DNA of 64,000 nt from NCBI GenBank assembly GCA_022826515.1, contig JAJDUT010000029.1:25385-89384 (forward strand), given 5' to 3'. The translations under genes were made by a program, and so were the position numbers. Of the stretch, positions 25,681 to 34,650 are shown piece after piece. Position 1 is the stretch's first letter, and every line of letters starts with the position of its first letter. A model generated the notes under the pieces. The model searched no databases and had not been told where the DNA came from. It saw nothing but the letters and a program-made list of their open reading frames with translations. Origin of the DNA: Candidatus Latescibacterota bacterium. Lineage in GTDB: Bacteria; Latescibacterota; UBA2968; UBA8231.

Positions 25681-26219
25681 GGCTGATCGAGGCGCGCTAC
25701 GATGTGCGCGCAGGCGGCTTGGGGATCGCAGCACTCGGTATCGACGACCAAGTCGTACACCGACAAGTCGCTGATGGCGATTTGGTGATGCGCGGCGTAG
25801 CGCTGGGCCTCAGACGCCTCGCGCTGGCGCGTTTCCGCAAGGGCTTGCGCCAGCGGCTTGCCCTCGCGCTGGCCCACGCGCTCGGCCCGCACGGCAAGTG
25901 CCGCTTGCAGCCAGACCTTGAGGGCCGGAAGCTGATGCCGCTGGGCCATCCAGCCGGTGAGCCGCCCTTCGACGACGACTGGCGCACACGCCTGCGCTTG
26001 CTCGACCAAGCGCGCGTCGAGCTGGCGGTCGATGCATCCATCGGCTTCGGCCCGCTGGCCAAACTCGGCCAAGCTCACGCCCGCTTCTTGGGCCAGCTTG
26101 CGAAAGACGGCTCCGGCGTTGACATAAGCCCAGCCCAGCCGTGCACACAACCGGTCGCACACCGTGGTGGTGCCGCTGCCAGCCAAGCCGCTGATGGTGA
26201 TGATCTGCACGGATGCCAT
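25677..26219 (-). CDS. Cytidylate-kinase-like P-loop kinase
   Basis: A 180-residue P-loop protein of the archaeal-type cytidylate kinase group (Cytidylate_kin2-like). It has Walker A GLAGSGTTTVCDRL at residues 10-23, followed by AYVNAGAVFRKLA, a VVVEGRLTGWM strand and a YDLVVDTE end motif. It likely phosphorylates a nucleoside monophosphate, CMP by family. The ATG at 26219 has gaggaa four bases upstream. It sits between yicC and coaBC, where many bacteria have gmk and rpoZ. Neither of those is present here. Confidence 0.7.
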   Translation of the reverse strand: MASVQIITISGLAGSGTTTVCDRLCARLGWAYVNAGAVFRKLAQEAGVSLAEFGQRAEADGCIDRQLDARLVEQAQACAPVVVEGRLTGWMAQRHQLPALKVWLQAALAVRAERVGQREGKPLAQALAETRQREASEAQRYAAHHQIAISDLSVYDLVVDTECCDPQAACAHIVARLDQP

Positions 26220-26226
26220 GAATTCC

Positions 26227-27195
26227 TCACGCCAAGTTTTGCACCTGTTCGCGCAGCCGCTCAATCTCTTCTTTGATCTCTACGACCCAATGGGAGATCT
26301 CGGCATCGGCGGCTTTGGCGCTGATGGTGTTGGCTTCGCGGTGCATTTCCTGCAAGAGAAAGTTCAAGCGTTTGCCCACTTCGCCCCCCTGCGCCAAGGT
26401 ATCGAGGAACTGGGTATTGTGGCTGCGGAAGCGGACGATCTCCTCGACGATGTCGCTGCGCTCGGCGATCAGGGCGATCTCCGTGGCGAGGCGATCTTCG
26501 GCAACCGTCCCAGGCGCGAGCAGAGCGGCGATCTTTTCCCGCAACCGCTCGGCAACCTGCCCACGAGTCGCCTGCGCTCGCTCAGCCACGCGCTCCAGAT
26601 GCGCCCCCACCGCCTCGACGCGGGCGCGCAAATCCTCGGCGAGAGTGTGTCCCTCGGCCTCGCGCATGGCCACTAACTCGGCCAGCGCTTGGTCCAACCC
26701 CACCCGCAGCACCTCTTGCACGACCGCGCTATCTAGCGCTGCGGCTTGGACGCGAAAGAGATTGGGTAGCTTCGCCAACAGCACCCGCTCAATTCCCACA
26801 TTGAAATGCTCTAGTCCCTTGAAGCGAGCAAAAAACGACTTCCACGGCGACAGCGTAGCTCGACTCTCCGCAGCTTCGATTTGAGCCAATTCTGCTAACC
26901 GCCGTAGCTGGGCCAAATAGTGCTTGGCGGCTTCCTCGTCTAACTGGGGCAGGGCCTCGGGCTGACTTTCCTCCTCCCAAGCGAGGTGTGCGTTTATTTT
27001 GCCGCGCCTAACCCGCGCCTGAATCCGCTCGCGGATGGCTAGCTCAAAGGGCTGGAGATCAGCCGGGCAGCGCACCTGAATGTCGAGATAGCGGCTGTTG
27101 ACCGACCGCAGTTCAACGGCGAGCCGCAAACCTCGCCGTTCGGCCGCGGCGCGGCCAAAGCCGGTCATGCTGTGAATGGGAGTTGGCTCGGTCAT
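26227..27195 (-). CDS. yicC: YicC-family endoribonuclease
   Basis: A 322-residue YicC protein. The N-terminal SMTGFGRAAAERRGLRLAVELRSVNSRYLDIQVR block is the family signature. The C-terminal DUF1732 part reads RSHNTQFLDTLAQGGEVGKRLNFLLQEMHREANT, followed by a helix rich in Glu. In E. coli, YicC is an endoribonuclease that degrades the small RNA RyhB. It opens the housekeeping run and is followed after seven bases by the cytidylate-kinase-like gene. Confidence 0.93.
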   Translation of the reverse strand: MTEPTPIHSMTGFGRAAAERRGLRLAVELRSVNSRYLDIQVRCPADLQPFELAIRERIQARVRRGKINAHLAWEEESQPEALPQLDEEAAKHYLAQLRRLAELAQIEAAESRATLSPWKSFFARFKGLEHFNVGIERVLLAKLPNLFRVQAAALDSAVVQEVLRVGLDQALAELVAMREAEGHTLAEDLRARVEAVGAHLERVAERAQATRGQVAERLREKIAALLAPGTVAEDRLATEIALIAERSDIVEEIVRFRSHNTQFLDTLAQGGEVGKRLNFLLQEMHREANTISAKAADAEISHWVVEIKEEIERLREQVQNLA

Positions 27196-27273
27196 ATTGC
27201 TTCTCGCGGGATTAAAGTTACAAATAGGAAGGTCGCTAAGGAGTACATCCGATGCAAGAGAGGATTGGCAGCC

Positions 27274-28515
27274 TCAGCGGCCTGGATTTACGGCAATGCG
27301 AACGATAGACGAAAAGCCGACGAGCTGTGCCAGCGTTTGGCCCTCGGCTGTGAATTTCCACAGCACGTCATCGGTCGCAAGCCAAGCCCGCTGCTGCACT
27401 GCGTCAAAGGAAAGGGCGCTGCCGCCGGGCACGTCGGTCCAGTGCTGCTCCAAAATCCCGGCGGCCGAGAACACCGCCAAGTCCCGTTCCCCCAACACCC
27501 AGCAGGCTCCGCTTGCATCATCCACGGCCAGTCCCACGGCCGCGGCAAAAGGCAACTCCACGTAGAGGATGGTGCCCGCGCGATCCAACCGCGCCAAGCG
27601 GTGCCCCTCACCGCCCAACAGCCACGCATCTCCCCCTGTGCCTGCCACCAGCGCCTTGGGAGCTGCCAGCACGTGGAATTCAGTGGCGTGGGTGCCGTCG
27701 GTCTGGTAGAACAGCACGCGGCTTTGGGCTTGGTCGGCGATCCAGCAGCCTCCGGCCTGCGCGGCCAACGCCACCGGCTGGGCAAAGGAGGCATCGACCG
27801 GAATGAGGGCCAGCGAATCGGCCGCGTCCAAGGAAAACCAAAAGACCCGCTGTTGCCCGGCGTCGGCCAGCCAGCCAATGCGCGCGGCAGTGTCAATGGC
27901 CAGAGCACCAGGCCGCTCCACCGCCGCGCCCAGCGCAGCCAGCGCGCCGTCTTCCGCAATCCGGTATAGCCCGGCAAACCCCCGGTCGCTGACCCAGCAC
28001 GAACCATTGGCCACGTCGAGTGCAATCGCCGCCAAGTCGAAAAAGCGCCCTTGGGCAAAATGCGCACTGCGCGCATCCGCGCTGATTTTCCACACCAGCC
28101 CGGCGTGGCGATCGGCCACCCAAGCGACTTCTGGGCCGGGCGTAGCGGGTACGGGACGACCGCTGGGACGCTCGTCTTCCCCGGCGACGAGCAAGCTGAG
28201 CTGGTACTCGTAGTGCATCCCGTTTTGCACTCCCCCGTCCGCATACGCAGTCGCGTCCGCTGCCAACACCGGGGTAATCGGCTCCCACTCGTCCCCAGGC
28301 AGACGGCGGTAGAGTCGGTAGCCTTCGATATCGGAAAAGTGGGAAAAGTCCCACCGCAACTCCACCTCGCCGTCGAGTGCCAAGGCCGTCAAGGCGCTAA
28401 ACGACTCACTCTGCAGGTCTTCGGCTTGCGGGTCGAGGGGGTTGCGCCGCGGGCGGTCGCTGCAAGCTAAGACCAGCGCGCCGAGGCAGCACCCTATCCA
28501 GAGACAGCTTCTCAC
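27274..28515 (-). CDS. Lipoprotein with fibronectin-like domain and beta-propeller
   Basis: A 413-residue envelope protein. The signal peptide ends in the lipobox LVLACS (Cys near 18), so it is a lipoprotein. Residues about 35-110 form an FN3-like domain (VELRWDFSHFSDIEGYRLYRR). The rest is a propeller of NHL/SMP-30 style with repeats such as VAWVADRHAGLVWKIS, GSCWVSDRGFAGLYRI and GCWIADQAQSRVLFYQ. Such proteins bind ligands at the cell surface. The start overlaps the stop of the upstream gene (ATGA at 28512-28515), so it is part of the dapF envelope operon. Confidence 0.75.
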   Translation of the reverse strand: MRSCLWIGCCLGALVLACSDRPRRNPLDPQAEDLQSESFSALTALALDGEVELRWDFSHFSDIEGYRLYRRLPGDEWEPITPVLAADATAYADGGVQNGMHYEYQLSLLVAGEDERPSGRPVPATPGPEVAWVADRHAGLVWKISADARSAHFAQGRFFDLAAIALDVANGSCWVSDRGFAGLYRIAEDGALAALGAAVERPGALAIDTAARIGWLADAGQQRVFWFSLDAADSLALIPVDASFAQPVALAAQAGGCWIADQAQSRVLFYQTDGTHATEFHVLAAPKALVAGTGGDAWLLGGEGHRLARLDRAGTILYVELPFAAAVGLAVDDASGACWVLGERDLAVFSAAGILEQHWTDVPGGSALSFDAVQQRAWLATDDVLWKFTAEGQTLAQLVGFSSIVRIAVNPGR

Positions 28516-28943
28516 GATCTAGACCTAAAAAAGAGCAGGTATGAACTGAGTACCAAGCCTACCTCCATGCCGACAAACGCCGCGCCAGTCACGCGGTCAA
28601 AGCGCTTGGCCTCGTCCAATTTTCGCTGCTGACGCACCACGCTGGCCGAGCGCAAATAGCGGTCGTACGCGGCATCGGCTCGCTCCTTGCTCCAGTAGGC
28701 CACCACACCGGCCCCCACGGCCAAGGCCGCACTCAAGTAGAGCTTTTTGCGCGAGCGTTTCTCTTTGCTTGGAGCCGCAGACGCAGTTGGCATCGACTGC
28801 TGCCCAAGCTTTGGCTGCTCGGCCCATTGCTCCGCTAAAGCTGCTTCCAACGGAGCCAGCCGCCGAGCTAGCTCTAACGGCTCAGCCCATGTCGGCACAC
28901 CTGAAAGCACCAGCAGCAAGCACCAAGCAATCGTCTTTTTCAT
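28512..28943 (-). CDS. Small exported membrane protein (DUF5683-like)
   Basis: A 143-residue protein with a cleavable-type signal peptide (MKKTIAWCLLLVLSGVPTWA, 1-20), a low-complexity linker (about 45-63, AAPSKEKRSRKK) and two hydrophobic segments near residues 68-85 and 120-138. The region RYLRSASVVRQQRKLDEAKRFDRV between them resembles the linker of TM2/DUF5683-type proteins. The exact function is unknown. It overlaps the lipoprotein gene downstream and follows the PQQ-propeller gene by 14 bases, so all three are cotranscribed. Confidence 0.6.
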   Translation of the reverse strand: MKKTIAWCLLLVLSGVPTWAEPLELARRLAPLEAALAEQWAEQPKLGQQSMPTASAAPSKEKRSRKKLYLSAALAVGAGVVAYWSKERADAAYDRYLRSASVVRQQRKLDEAKRFDRVTGAAFVGMEVGLVLSSYLLFFRSRS

Positions 28944-28957
28944 GCCGTTTCCCTCGC

Positions 28958-30019
28958 TCAGTGACGTCCAAACACGTAGAGAAGCCGCTTCTCAGTGGCG
29001 ACGGCGACGACCTGTGCGCCCAAAGACACCGGTGCCAAGACAGGGCCGTCCAATCGGTATTTCCACAGCAGATGCCCGTCTTGCAGATCCAAGGCGTAGA
29101 GATGGCCGTCGCTGGAAGCGCCATACGCGGTGTGCTCGGTGGCGGCTGGGCTGCTCCGCACCACGCCCCCGGTGGCAAACGTCCACCGCACGGCACCAGT
29201 GGCCGCGTCTAGCCCATAGAAGTGGCGGTCAGCACAGCCTACCACCAACACGCCTTTCACGAGCGCCAACTCCGCGGTCGGCAGTGCGTCCAAAGCTCGC
29301 TCCCAAACCACCTGACCAGAGTCGCGTCGGGCAGCTAGCACTCGGCCAGAAGCAGTCGCCGTAACTATATGCGCACCAGTGGATACAGGCCGCGATCGTA
29401 CAGCTTCCCCCAAGCCCGTGCGCCAGCGCTCTTTGCCGCTTTCCGCGCTCAAAGCCACCAAGTCCCCGGACGCCGTGCCAGCAATCGTGAGATCGCCGCT
29501 CAGCGCCAATCCGGTCCGCACCCGCCCACCCAATTCAGCGCGCCACAACACATGTCCGTCGTCCAGACTCAGCGCCTGCACCGCACCCTGCTCATCCACC
29601 GCGATCAGGGTGTCACCGCGCACGACCGGCACCTGACAAAACGTTCCCTCGTGCCGCCAAAGCTCCGCTGCTGTCCGCCGATCCAAAACCCGCAAGCTAG
29701 GCTTGCGGCCCAGCACCCCCAGCGCGTACCGCGCCCCGGCCAACTGCCCCGGGGCACACGCCATCTTGTCGTATCCATGCTTGCCCAACTGGGTGCCATT
29801 GCGCCGGTCCAGCGCATAGAGGGTCGGCTCGGTCGTCAGTTGGAGGATCAGATCACCGGCGAAGAGCGCTCCGCCCAGTGGCGAGCCGTCCATTTTGTGC
29901 GTCCACAAAAGTTGCAGCGGCGGCTCAACCCCCACTGCGCTGCGCCCCGGCTCGCCGAGGTAGAGCACCTTTTCGCCGCAGGCCGTCAACAGGCAAAATC
30001 CGAGCAAGGCGTAGCGCAT
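28958..30019 (-). CDS. PQQ-type beta-propeller lipoprotein
   Basis: A 353-residue protein with lipobox LLTACGE after a short signal peptide. It consists of PQQ/BamB-like propeller repeats: LYALDRRNGTQLGKH, LRVLDRRTAAELWRHEG, VQALSLDDGHVLWRAEL, LVALSAESGKERWRTGL, FYGLDAATGAVRWTFATGG and LYALDLQDGHLLWKYRL. It is close to BamB, a lipoprotein of the outer-membrane assembly complex, but the context does not prove that role. Its ATG abuts the stop of the preceding barrel gene. Confidence 0.75.
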   Translation of the reverse strand: MRYALLGFCLLTACGEKVLYLGEPGRSAVGVEPPLQLLWTHKMDGSPLGGALFAGDLILQLTTEPTLYALDRRNGTQLGKHGYDKMACAPGQLAGARYALGVLGRKPSLRVLDRRTAAELWRHEGTFCQVPVVRGDTLIAVDEQGAVQALSLDDGHVLWRAELGGRVRTGLALSGDLTIAGTASGDLVALSAESGKERWRTGLGEAVRSRPVSTGAHIVTATASGRVLAARRDSGQVVWERALDALPTAELALVKGVLVVGCADRHFYGLDAATGAVRWTFATGGVVRSSPAATEHTAYGASSDGHLYALDLQDGHLLWKYRLDGPVLAPVSLGAQVVAVATEKRLLYVFGRH

Positions 30020-32794
30020 CTAATAATCCCAGCCAAAGAAGAAATCCCAGCGCGTGTCGCTGTCTATGGACTTGAAGTCCGTGCGCCGCGCCGCATCCAA
30101 GCGAAAGACGAAAACCCCGCCCAAGGCCAGGCGCACCCCCGCGCCAAGCGCCGCGCGCCATTGCTCAAAGTCGGAGTTCCACGCATTGCCCACGTCGAAA
30201 AAGAGCGCACCGCGGAAGGCACTAAACTCCATGGCCCCAAACGGAAAGCGGAGCAAAAACCGATCGACCAAGGGGAAGCGCAACTCTTGGTTGTACAGCA
30301 CCATCTTACTGCCCCACAGCGAGCGCCAGCGATAGCCCCGCAACGTCCAACTACCCCCCAAGGAGAAAAACTCGGGCACCGCACCGGTGGAGCGTCGGCC
30401 CATCAGGCGCACGGCCAACGCGCTGCGCTGCGAAAGGCGGAAGTAGTGCCGGTAGTCGCCAAAGAGCGTGATGTTGAACCGCCGCGAGGTCTTAAAGTCG
30501 ATCGTCTGCGCCAGCCCAAGGCTGTAGCGCCGGCCCTCCAGCGGCCCGGTCGGAATCCACAGGCTGCTGTCGTGGGTGTAGCTGACGTAGTTGTTGGCCA
30601 GCCAACCCGACAGCTTCCGCCCCTCAAATTGCCGGTCAATTTCAGCGTGGCGCAGCGAGAGCCGGGTGTCGATGCGGTCGTGCTGGGAAAAGGGATAGCT
30701 CAACCCAATGTGGGCACCCAAGCGCTCTTCGCGCACAAACCGGCCAAAGCGGCTCGAAAAACGGTCGTTGAGCCGAAACACACCCCAATACGCGTTGAGC
30801 CGCTGCCCGAGGTGGAAGCGCGTCAACGCCACGTTCAGGCCGTCGAAAAAGCCAGATCGGCTGGCGGCAATGTGCGAGAGCACGAAGTGGTACTGATCGT
30901 TGCCCAGCACATCGCTCAGCGCCACTTGAATGCCGCCCGAGGTGCCAAATTCCGGGTCCTGGGAGATCTGGCCCTGGGCTATGTCGAGGCTCATCTTGCG
31001 CTCATAGGGGCGGCTGGCGACCTCGCTCTGGCCGTGCAGACTCGCCAGTGACCACGGCTCGTCCGCCGCCGCCTCTATGCGCTGGGAGTTGACCTCCGCG
31101 CTGTCGGCCCAATCCACGGCGAGCTCGTAGATCTGGAAGCCACCGCTCTCATATCCAGAAAAGAGCAGGTGCTGGCCATCGGCCAATAGCACCGGATCAA
31201 ACGCACCCGTCAATACGTGAGTCAACCGCCGGGTCTCAGTGCGCTCGTCCGCTAGCTGCAAGGCATAGATGTCGTACGCGCCCGCGCGGTCGGAGCTAAA
31301 GACGATGCGCTCACCGTCCGGCGACCAGCGCGGCTGTCCGTCGTTGTGCTCACCGTGGCTGAGGGCCGAGATTTGCTCGGTCGCCAAATCGTATAGGAAC
31401 AGGTTGTAGCGACCGCGCCGGCCCCCGGCCCAGCGGTCGGAGCTGAAGACGATGTGCTGACCATCTGGCGACCAGTCAGGCTCGCGGTCGTGATAAATGT
31501 CGCGGCATAAGGCGCGGAGGCTATCGCCGGTTACATCGGCCAGATAAATATCGGTCCAGCCCCCTTCGTCGCTGCCGGCAAAGGCCAGCCGCTGTCCGTC
31601 GGGTGCAAACGACGGCGACGCAATCGCGACGATTCCGGCAAACGACAAATCCTCCACCAAGCGCTTTTGTTCCACATCCCAGATGTACAGGTGATCGCGG
31701 CCGCGGCTTTTGGCCGCAAACGCCAGCCACTTGCCGTCTGGGGAAGCGGCCAGCCGCGTCGAGAGCGGGTGCAGGGACTCAAAGACCGGTAGGCGCTCGC
31801 CTTCGACCACGACCTCGGGTTCGCTGCCGTCGCGGCGCGTGCGAACGATTTGCGTATAGCCTTGATCGTTGCGGAAGTGGTAAAATGCACTGCTATCTCC
31901 GGGGACGATTTCGGGCTTGATGTTAAAGCCGCGCTGCGTGCGGGCAGTGGCTAATTCGGACGGGGGATCGCGATCGGCAATCGCCGGTAGGTGGCGTTTG
32001 TGCAAGTGGTATTGCCAAGCTTGGTCGAACTTTTCTAAGCTCTCGCCGGTCGTAATCGCAAAAATTTCGCCAAAGGTTTCGCCGCGCCACCAATTGGCAA
32101 AGAGCTGTTCGAATACATCGGCTCCGTGTCGCGCCGCCATAAAGTGGCAGATCGACTCGCCTTCCTTGTATAGCTGATAGGTGCCGTAGATGCGGTACAT
32201 CTCGGCGATGGACACCAATCGCCGCGCAAAGAGTGCATCGCGCACTATCATGTCGCCCAAACTGTTAGGCTCGCTCGACCAGTACTCGGCCAGCCCTTCG
32301 GAAAACCACAGCGGCGCTGGGCGGAAGTCCAATATCCCGTGCTGCTTCAGCACCCGCGCAATGCGGTCAAACGTGAAGACGTGGACCAACTCGTGGTGCA
32401 GCACCCGCTCGAATTCGGGCAGGGAGCCGCTCAGCGGCAATGCGACCCGCCCCTTAAGATACTCGGTAAAACCCGCTACTCCCTCGGGCAGGAGATTGGG
32501 GATGATATTCGTCTGTTCAAAGTAGATGTGCGAGGAATAGACCACTAGCGGCACTCGCCGCTGTACGGTGTGGGCGAACTTCTTTTCCAAGTCGGCGAAC
32601 TGGCGCTCGGCCATTTGTGCGGCGTACGCGGCCAACTCCTCTTCTTCGGCAAAGAAGTACACGTCAAAGTGCTCAGTCTCCATTTTCCGCCACGCAAACT
32701 CCGCGTATTGCACTTTGTTGCGACCAAAGCCCTGACCGGCGGCAGTCGAGACCATCAGCAACCAACCGAGTGCGACCCAAGCTAAACAGCGCAT
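30020..32794 (-). CDS. Exported peptidase-MA/TolB-propeller/outer-membrane barrel protein
   Basis: A 924-residue envelope protein. I start it at 32794 so that MRCLAWVALGWLLMVSTAAGQ forms a signal peptide; the longer form overlaps dapF. Residues about 25-270 are peptidase-MA-like with HHELVHVFTF (HExxH near 130) and WFSEGLAEYWS, which supplies a third ligand. The middle carries TolB/WD40-like PD40 repeats (SPDGKWLAFAAKSRGRDHLYIWD, SPDGQHIVFSSDRWAG, SPDGERIVFSSDRAGAYDIY). The last 330 residues have alternating beta strands ending in WDFFFGWDY, the aromatic end typical of outer-membrane barrels of the BamA/D15 sort. It is separated from dapF by 25 bases. Confidence 0.75.
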   Translation of the reverse strand: MRCLAWVALGWLLMVSTAAGQGFGRNKVQYAEFAWRKMETEHFDVYFFAEEEELAAYAAQMAERQFADLEKKFAHTVQRRVPLVVYSSHIYFEQTNIIPNLLPEGVAGFTEYLKGRVALPLSGSLPEFERVLHHELVHVFTFDRIARVLKQHGILDFRPAPLWFSEGLAEYWSSEPNSLGDMIVRDALFARRLVSIAEMYRIYGTYQLYKEGESICHFMAARHGADVFEQLFANWWRGETFGEIFAITTGESLEKFDQAWQYHLHKRHLPAIADRDPPSELATARTQRGFNIKPEIVPGDSSAFYHFRNDQGYTQIVRTRRDGSEPEVVVEGERLPVFESLHPLSTRLAASPDGKWLAFAAKSRGRDHLYIWDVEQKRLVEDLSFAGIVAIASPSFAPDGQRLAFAGSDEGGWTDIYLADVTGDSLRALCRDIYHDREPDWSPDGQHIVFSSDRWAGGRRGRYNLFLYDLATEQISALSHGEHNDGQPRWSPDGERIVFSSDRAGAYDIYALQLADERTETRRLTHVLTGAFDPVLLADGQHLLFSGYESGGFQIYELAVDWADSAEVNSQRIEAAADEPWSLASLHGQSEVASRPYERKMSLDIAQGQISQDPEFGTSGGIQVALSDVLGNDQYHFVLSHIAASRSGFFDGLNVALTRFHLGQRLNAYWGVFRLNDRFSSRFGRFVREERLGAHIGLSYPFSQHDRIDTRLSLRHAEIDRQFEGRKLSGWLANNYVSYTHDSSLWIPTGPLEGRRYSLGLAQTIDFKTSRRFNITLFGDYRHYFRLSQRSALAVRLMGRRSTGAVPEFFSLGGSWTLRGYRWRSLWGSKMVLYNQELRFPLVDRFLLRFPFGAMEFSAFRGALFFDVGNAWNSDFEQWRAALGAGVRLALGGVFVFRLDAARRTDFKSIDSDTRWDFFFGWDY

Positions 32795-32819
32795 TGCAAT
32801 CTCTGCTACCGCGCGACGC

Positions 32820-33689
32820 TCAGTGCAATTCGCGCACAAACGACGGACTAAACGCGCCGCGCGCTACTTCGGAGACCGGCCCCTTCATCGTCAGGTCGTA
32901 GCTTGCGCTCACGTCGATGTGCAAAGTTCCGCCCGGTGCCCTAACCGCAACTGGACTTTTGACCAAGCCCAGCCGCACCGCCGCGCTCGCAGCCGCACAC
33001 GCCGACGACCCCGACGCCTGCGTTTCACCAGCACCGCGCTCCCAGATCAGGATGTAAATCGCGTGCGGCTCCACGGGCACGGCGAGCTGTACGTTGATGC
33101 GCCGGGGGAAGAGCGGGTGATTTTCCAACTCCGGCCCCAAAGAGCACAACTCGTCCTCAGTCCACCGAGCGCCCTGTTCGCGGAAGACGATGCAGTGCGG
33201 ATTGCCGACGCTGACGCCGGTAAAGGTCAAAGTCTGCCCGCCGACATCAATCGGCTGCGCGACCAGCTCTTCGGCTTCCAGCGTGCAGGGCAAGGCTTGC
33301 GGCGCAAACGTCGCTCGCCCCATCTGCACCGTGGCGGTGCTGGCGTCGCCATGCTGATCAATGTGCAAATCAACGCTTACTAGGCCGCCCTCCGTTTCGA
33401 CCGTGAACTGCTGCTTTTGCACTTGGCCGGTGGCGTGTAGATAGCGGGCGAATATCCGCAGGCCATTGCCCGACTTTTCCGCCTCGCTGCCGTCGGGGTT
33501 GTAGATTTTTAGGCCAAAGTCGGCCTTTTGCGATGGCGCCAGCGCGAGAATGCCGTCGCTGCCCACGCCCCAATGGCGGTCGCAAATCTCGCGGATATTG
33601 TCTGGCGTCAATTCAAAACTGAGCGCAGCCGGATCGACGGCAATGTAGTCATTGCCGAGGCCGTGGCCCTTAAAAAATTCGTTCTCCAT
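32820..33689 (-). CDS. dapF: Diaminopimelate epimerase with both active-site Cys replaced by Ser
   Basis: A 289-residue DapF-fold protein, the enzyme that converts LL- to meso-diaminopimelate for lysine and peptidoglycan. The scaffold is clear (FFKGHGLGNDYIAVD, NPDGSEAEKSGNGLRIFARYL, GETQASGSSACAAASAAV). In the usual enzyme, one Cys lies in EVAQCGNG and another in GETQACGTGAC. Here the codons read tcg (Ser) at both places. Two catalytic Cys to Ser changes in one protein could mean a changed chemistry or loss of epimerase activity, while the fold is conserved. It heads the operon with the barrel, propeller and lipoprotein genes. Confidence 0.85.
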   Translation of the reverse strand: MENEFFKGHGLGNDYIAVDPAALSFELTPDNIREICDRHWGVGSDGILALAPSQKADFGLKIYNPDGSEAEKSGNGLRIFARYLHATGQVQKQQFTVETEGGLVSVDLHIDQHGDASTATVQMGRATFAPQALPCTLEAEELVAQPIDVGGQTLTFTGVSVGNPHCIVFREQGARWTEDELCSLGPELENHPLFPRRINVQLAVPVEPHAIYILIWERGAGETQASGSSACAAASAAVRLGLVKSPVAVRAPGGTLHIDVSASYDLTMKGPVSEVARGAFSPSFVRELH

Positions 33690-33751
33690 ACGTGTCCTTT
33701 CTCGTTTGTCTTCCAGAACTTAGGCCCCTGTTCAGGCAGGGTCAAACCAAG

Positions 33752-33779
33752 TTGCCGGAGAGCGACCAGCCGGTATATT
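33752..33779 (+). promoter_or_regulatory. Putative promoter with leaderless start
   Basis: A -35-like ttgccg (33752-33757), a 16-base spacer and a -10-like tatatt (33774-33779) precede the ATG at 33787. Initiation about seven bases after the -10 lands on or next to the ATG. No ribosome binding site is seen. Confidence 0.45.
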
Positions 33780-33786
33780 AGCCCTC

Positions 33787-34614
33787 ATGTTGTGCTTAGT
33801 CGTCGCTCTCGCGGCCGAGGCGCGCCCGCTATTGGCCTCCTATCGCCTCCAAGGCGTGAGCGGCCATCCCTATCGCATCTGCGCGGACGAGCAGACGAAC
33901 CTAATCGTCTCCGGCCTCGGCAAAGTGGCCGCCGCAGCCGCCACGGCGTACCTGCGCGCGCTGATCAGCGATACACCGGCGGCTTGGCTCAATATCGGCA
34001 TCGCCGGCCACGGCAGCCAAGCGGTGGGCACAGCTCTGCTAGCGCACAAGGTCGTGGATGCAGCCAGCGGCAAACCCTTTTATCCCACCTTCACTGCGCC
34101 CCCACCCTGTCGCACTACGCTGCTACACACCGTCTATCGCGTGCAGTCGCCCGCCGATGACGCCGCGTACGACATGGAGGCCAGCGGCTTTTGCGAGGCC
34201 GCGCAACGCTTTGCCACCAGCGAGCGAGTCCACTGCCTCAAGGTCGTCTCCGACAACCCACAATCCTCCTATCAGACACTCAATGCGGCGAAAGTGGAGG
34301 CGTTAATAGAATCCCAACTCGATACGGTCGCCCAAGTTGGCGAACATTTGCGAGCACTCAGCCAGCAGCTTCACGCGCTACACGCCGACCCGCCTAGCCT
34401 TGCCGAGCTAATCGCCCGCTGGCGATTCACCGCCACGCAACAGCACCAGTTGCGCGGTTTGCTCGCACGCTGGCAGACGCTGGCACCGACGACCCCTGTC
34501 GTCAACGACGACTTGCTGGCCTTGCAAAGCCGCAACGAAGTGTTAGCCCGTCTTAAGCAGCGGCTGGACGATGTGGAGTTTTTCCTGACTCCAGAAGGGG
34601 CGCAAGATGATTAG
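33787..34614 (+). CDS. Nucleoside phosphorylase/nucleosidase family protein
   Basis: A 275-residue PNP/UDP-family protein similar to methylthioadenosine/S-adenosylhomocysteine nucleosidases: LVVALAAEARPLL, a NLIVSGLGKVAAAAATAYL strand, LNIGIAGHGSQAVG (phosphate/ribose loop) and AYDMEASGFCEAAQRFA (Met-Glu for ribose). The C-terminal 80 residues (after SDNPQSSYQTLNAAKV) are an added helical part with two weak amphipathic helices. The same kind of gene is often found near SplB-like genes, and one lies 2.6 kb downstream. The likely promoter is leaderless. It is divergent from dapF. Confidence 0.7.
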   Translation: MLCLVVALAAEARPLLASYRLQGVSGHPYRICADEQTNLIVSGLGKVAAAAATAYLRALISDTPAAWLNIGIAGHGSQAVGTALLAHKVVDAASGKPFYPTFTAPPPCRTTLLHTVYRVQSPADDAAYDMEASGFCEAAQRFATSERVHCLKVVSDNPQSSYQTLNAAKVEALIESQLDTVAQVGEHLRALSQQLHALHADPPSLAELIARWRFTATQQHQLRGLLARWQTLAPTTPVVNDDLLALQSRNEVLARLKQRLDDVEFFLTPEGAQDD

Positions 34615-34650
34615 CGTCGATAAGAACCGCAATTTAGCAAGAGAGGAACC

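Noticed and set aside
29369..31051. Long plus-strand open frame (560 codons) over the barrel and PQQ genes
   Set aside because: It is antisense to two well-supported genes and its translation is rich in Arg, Pro, His and Gln without any domain; it arises from GC-rich codon bias.
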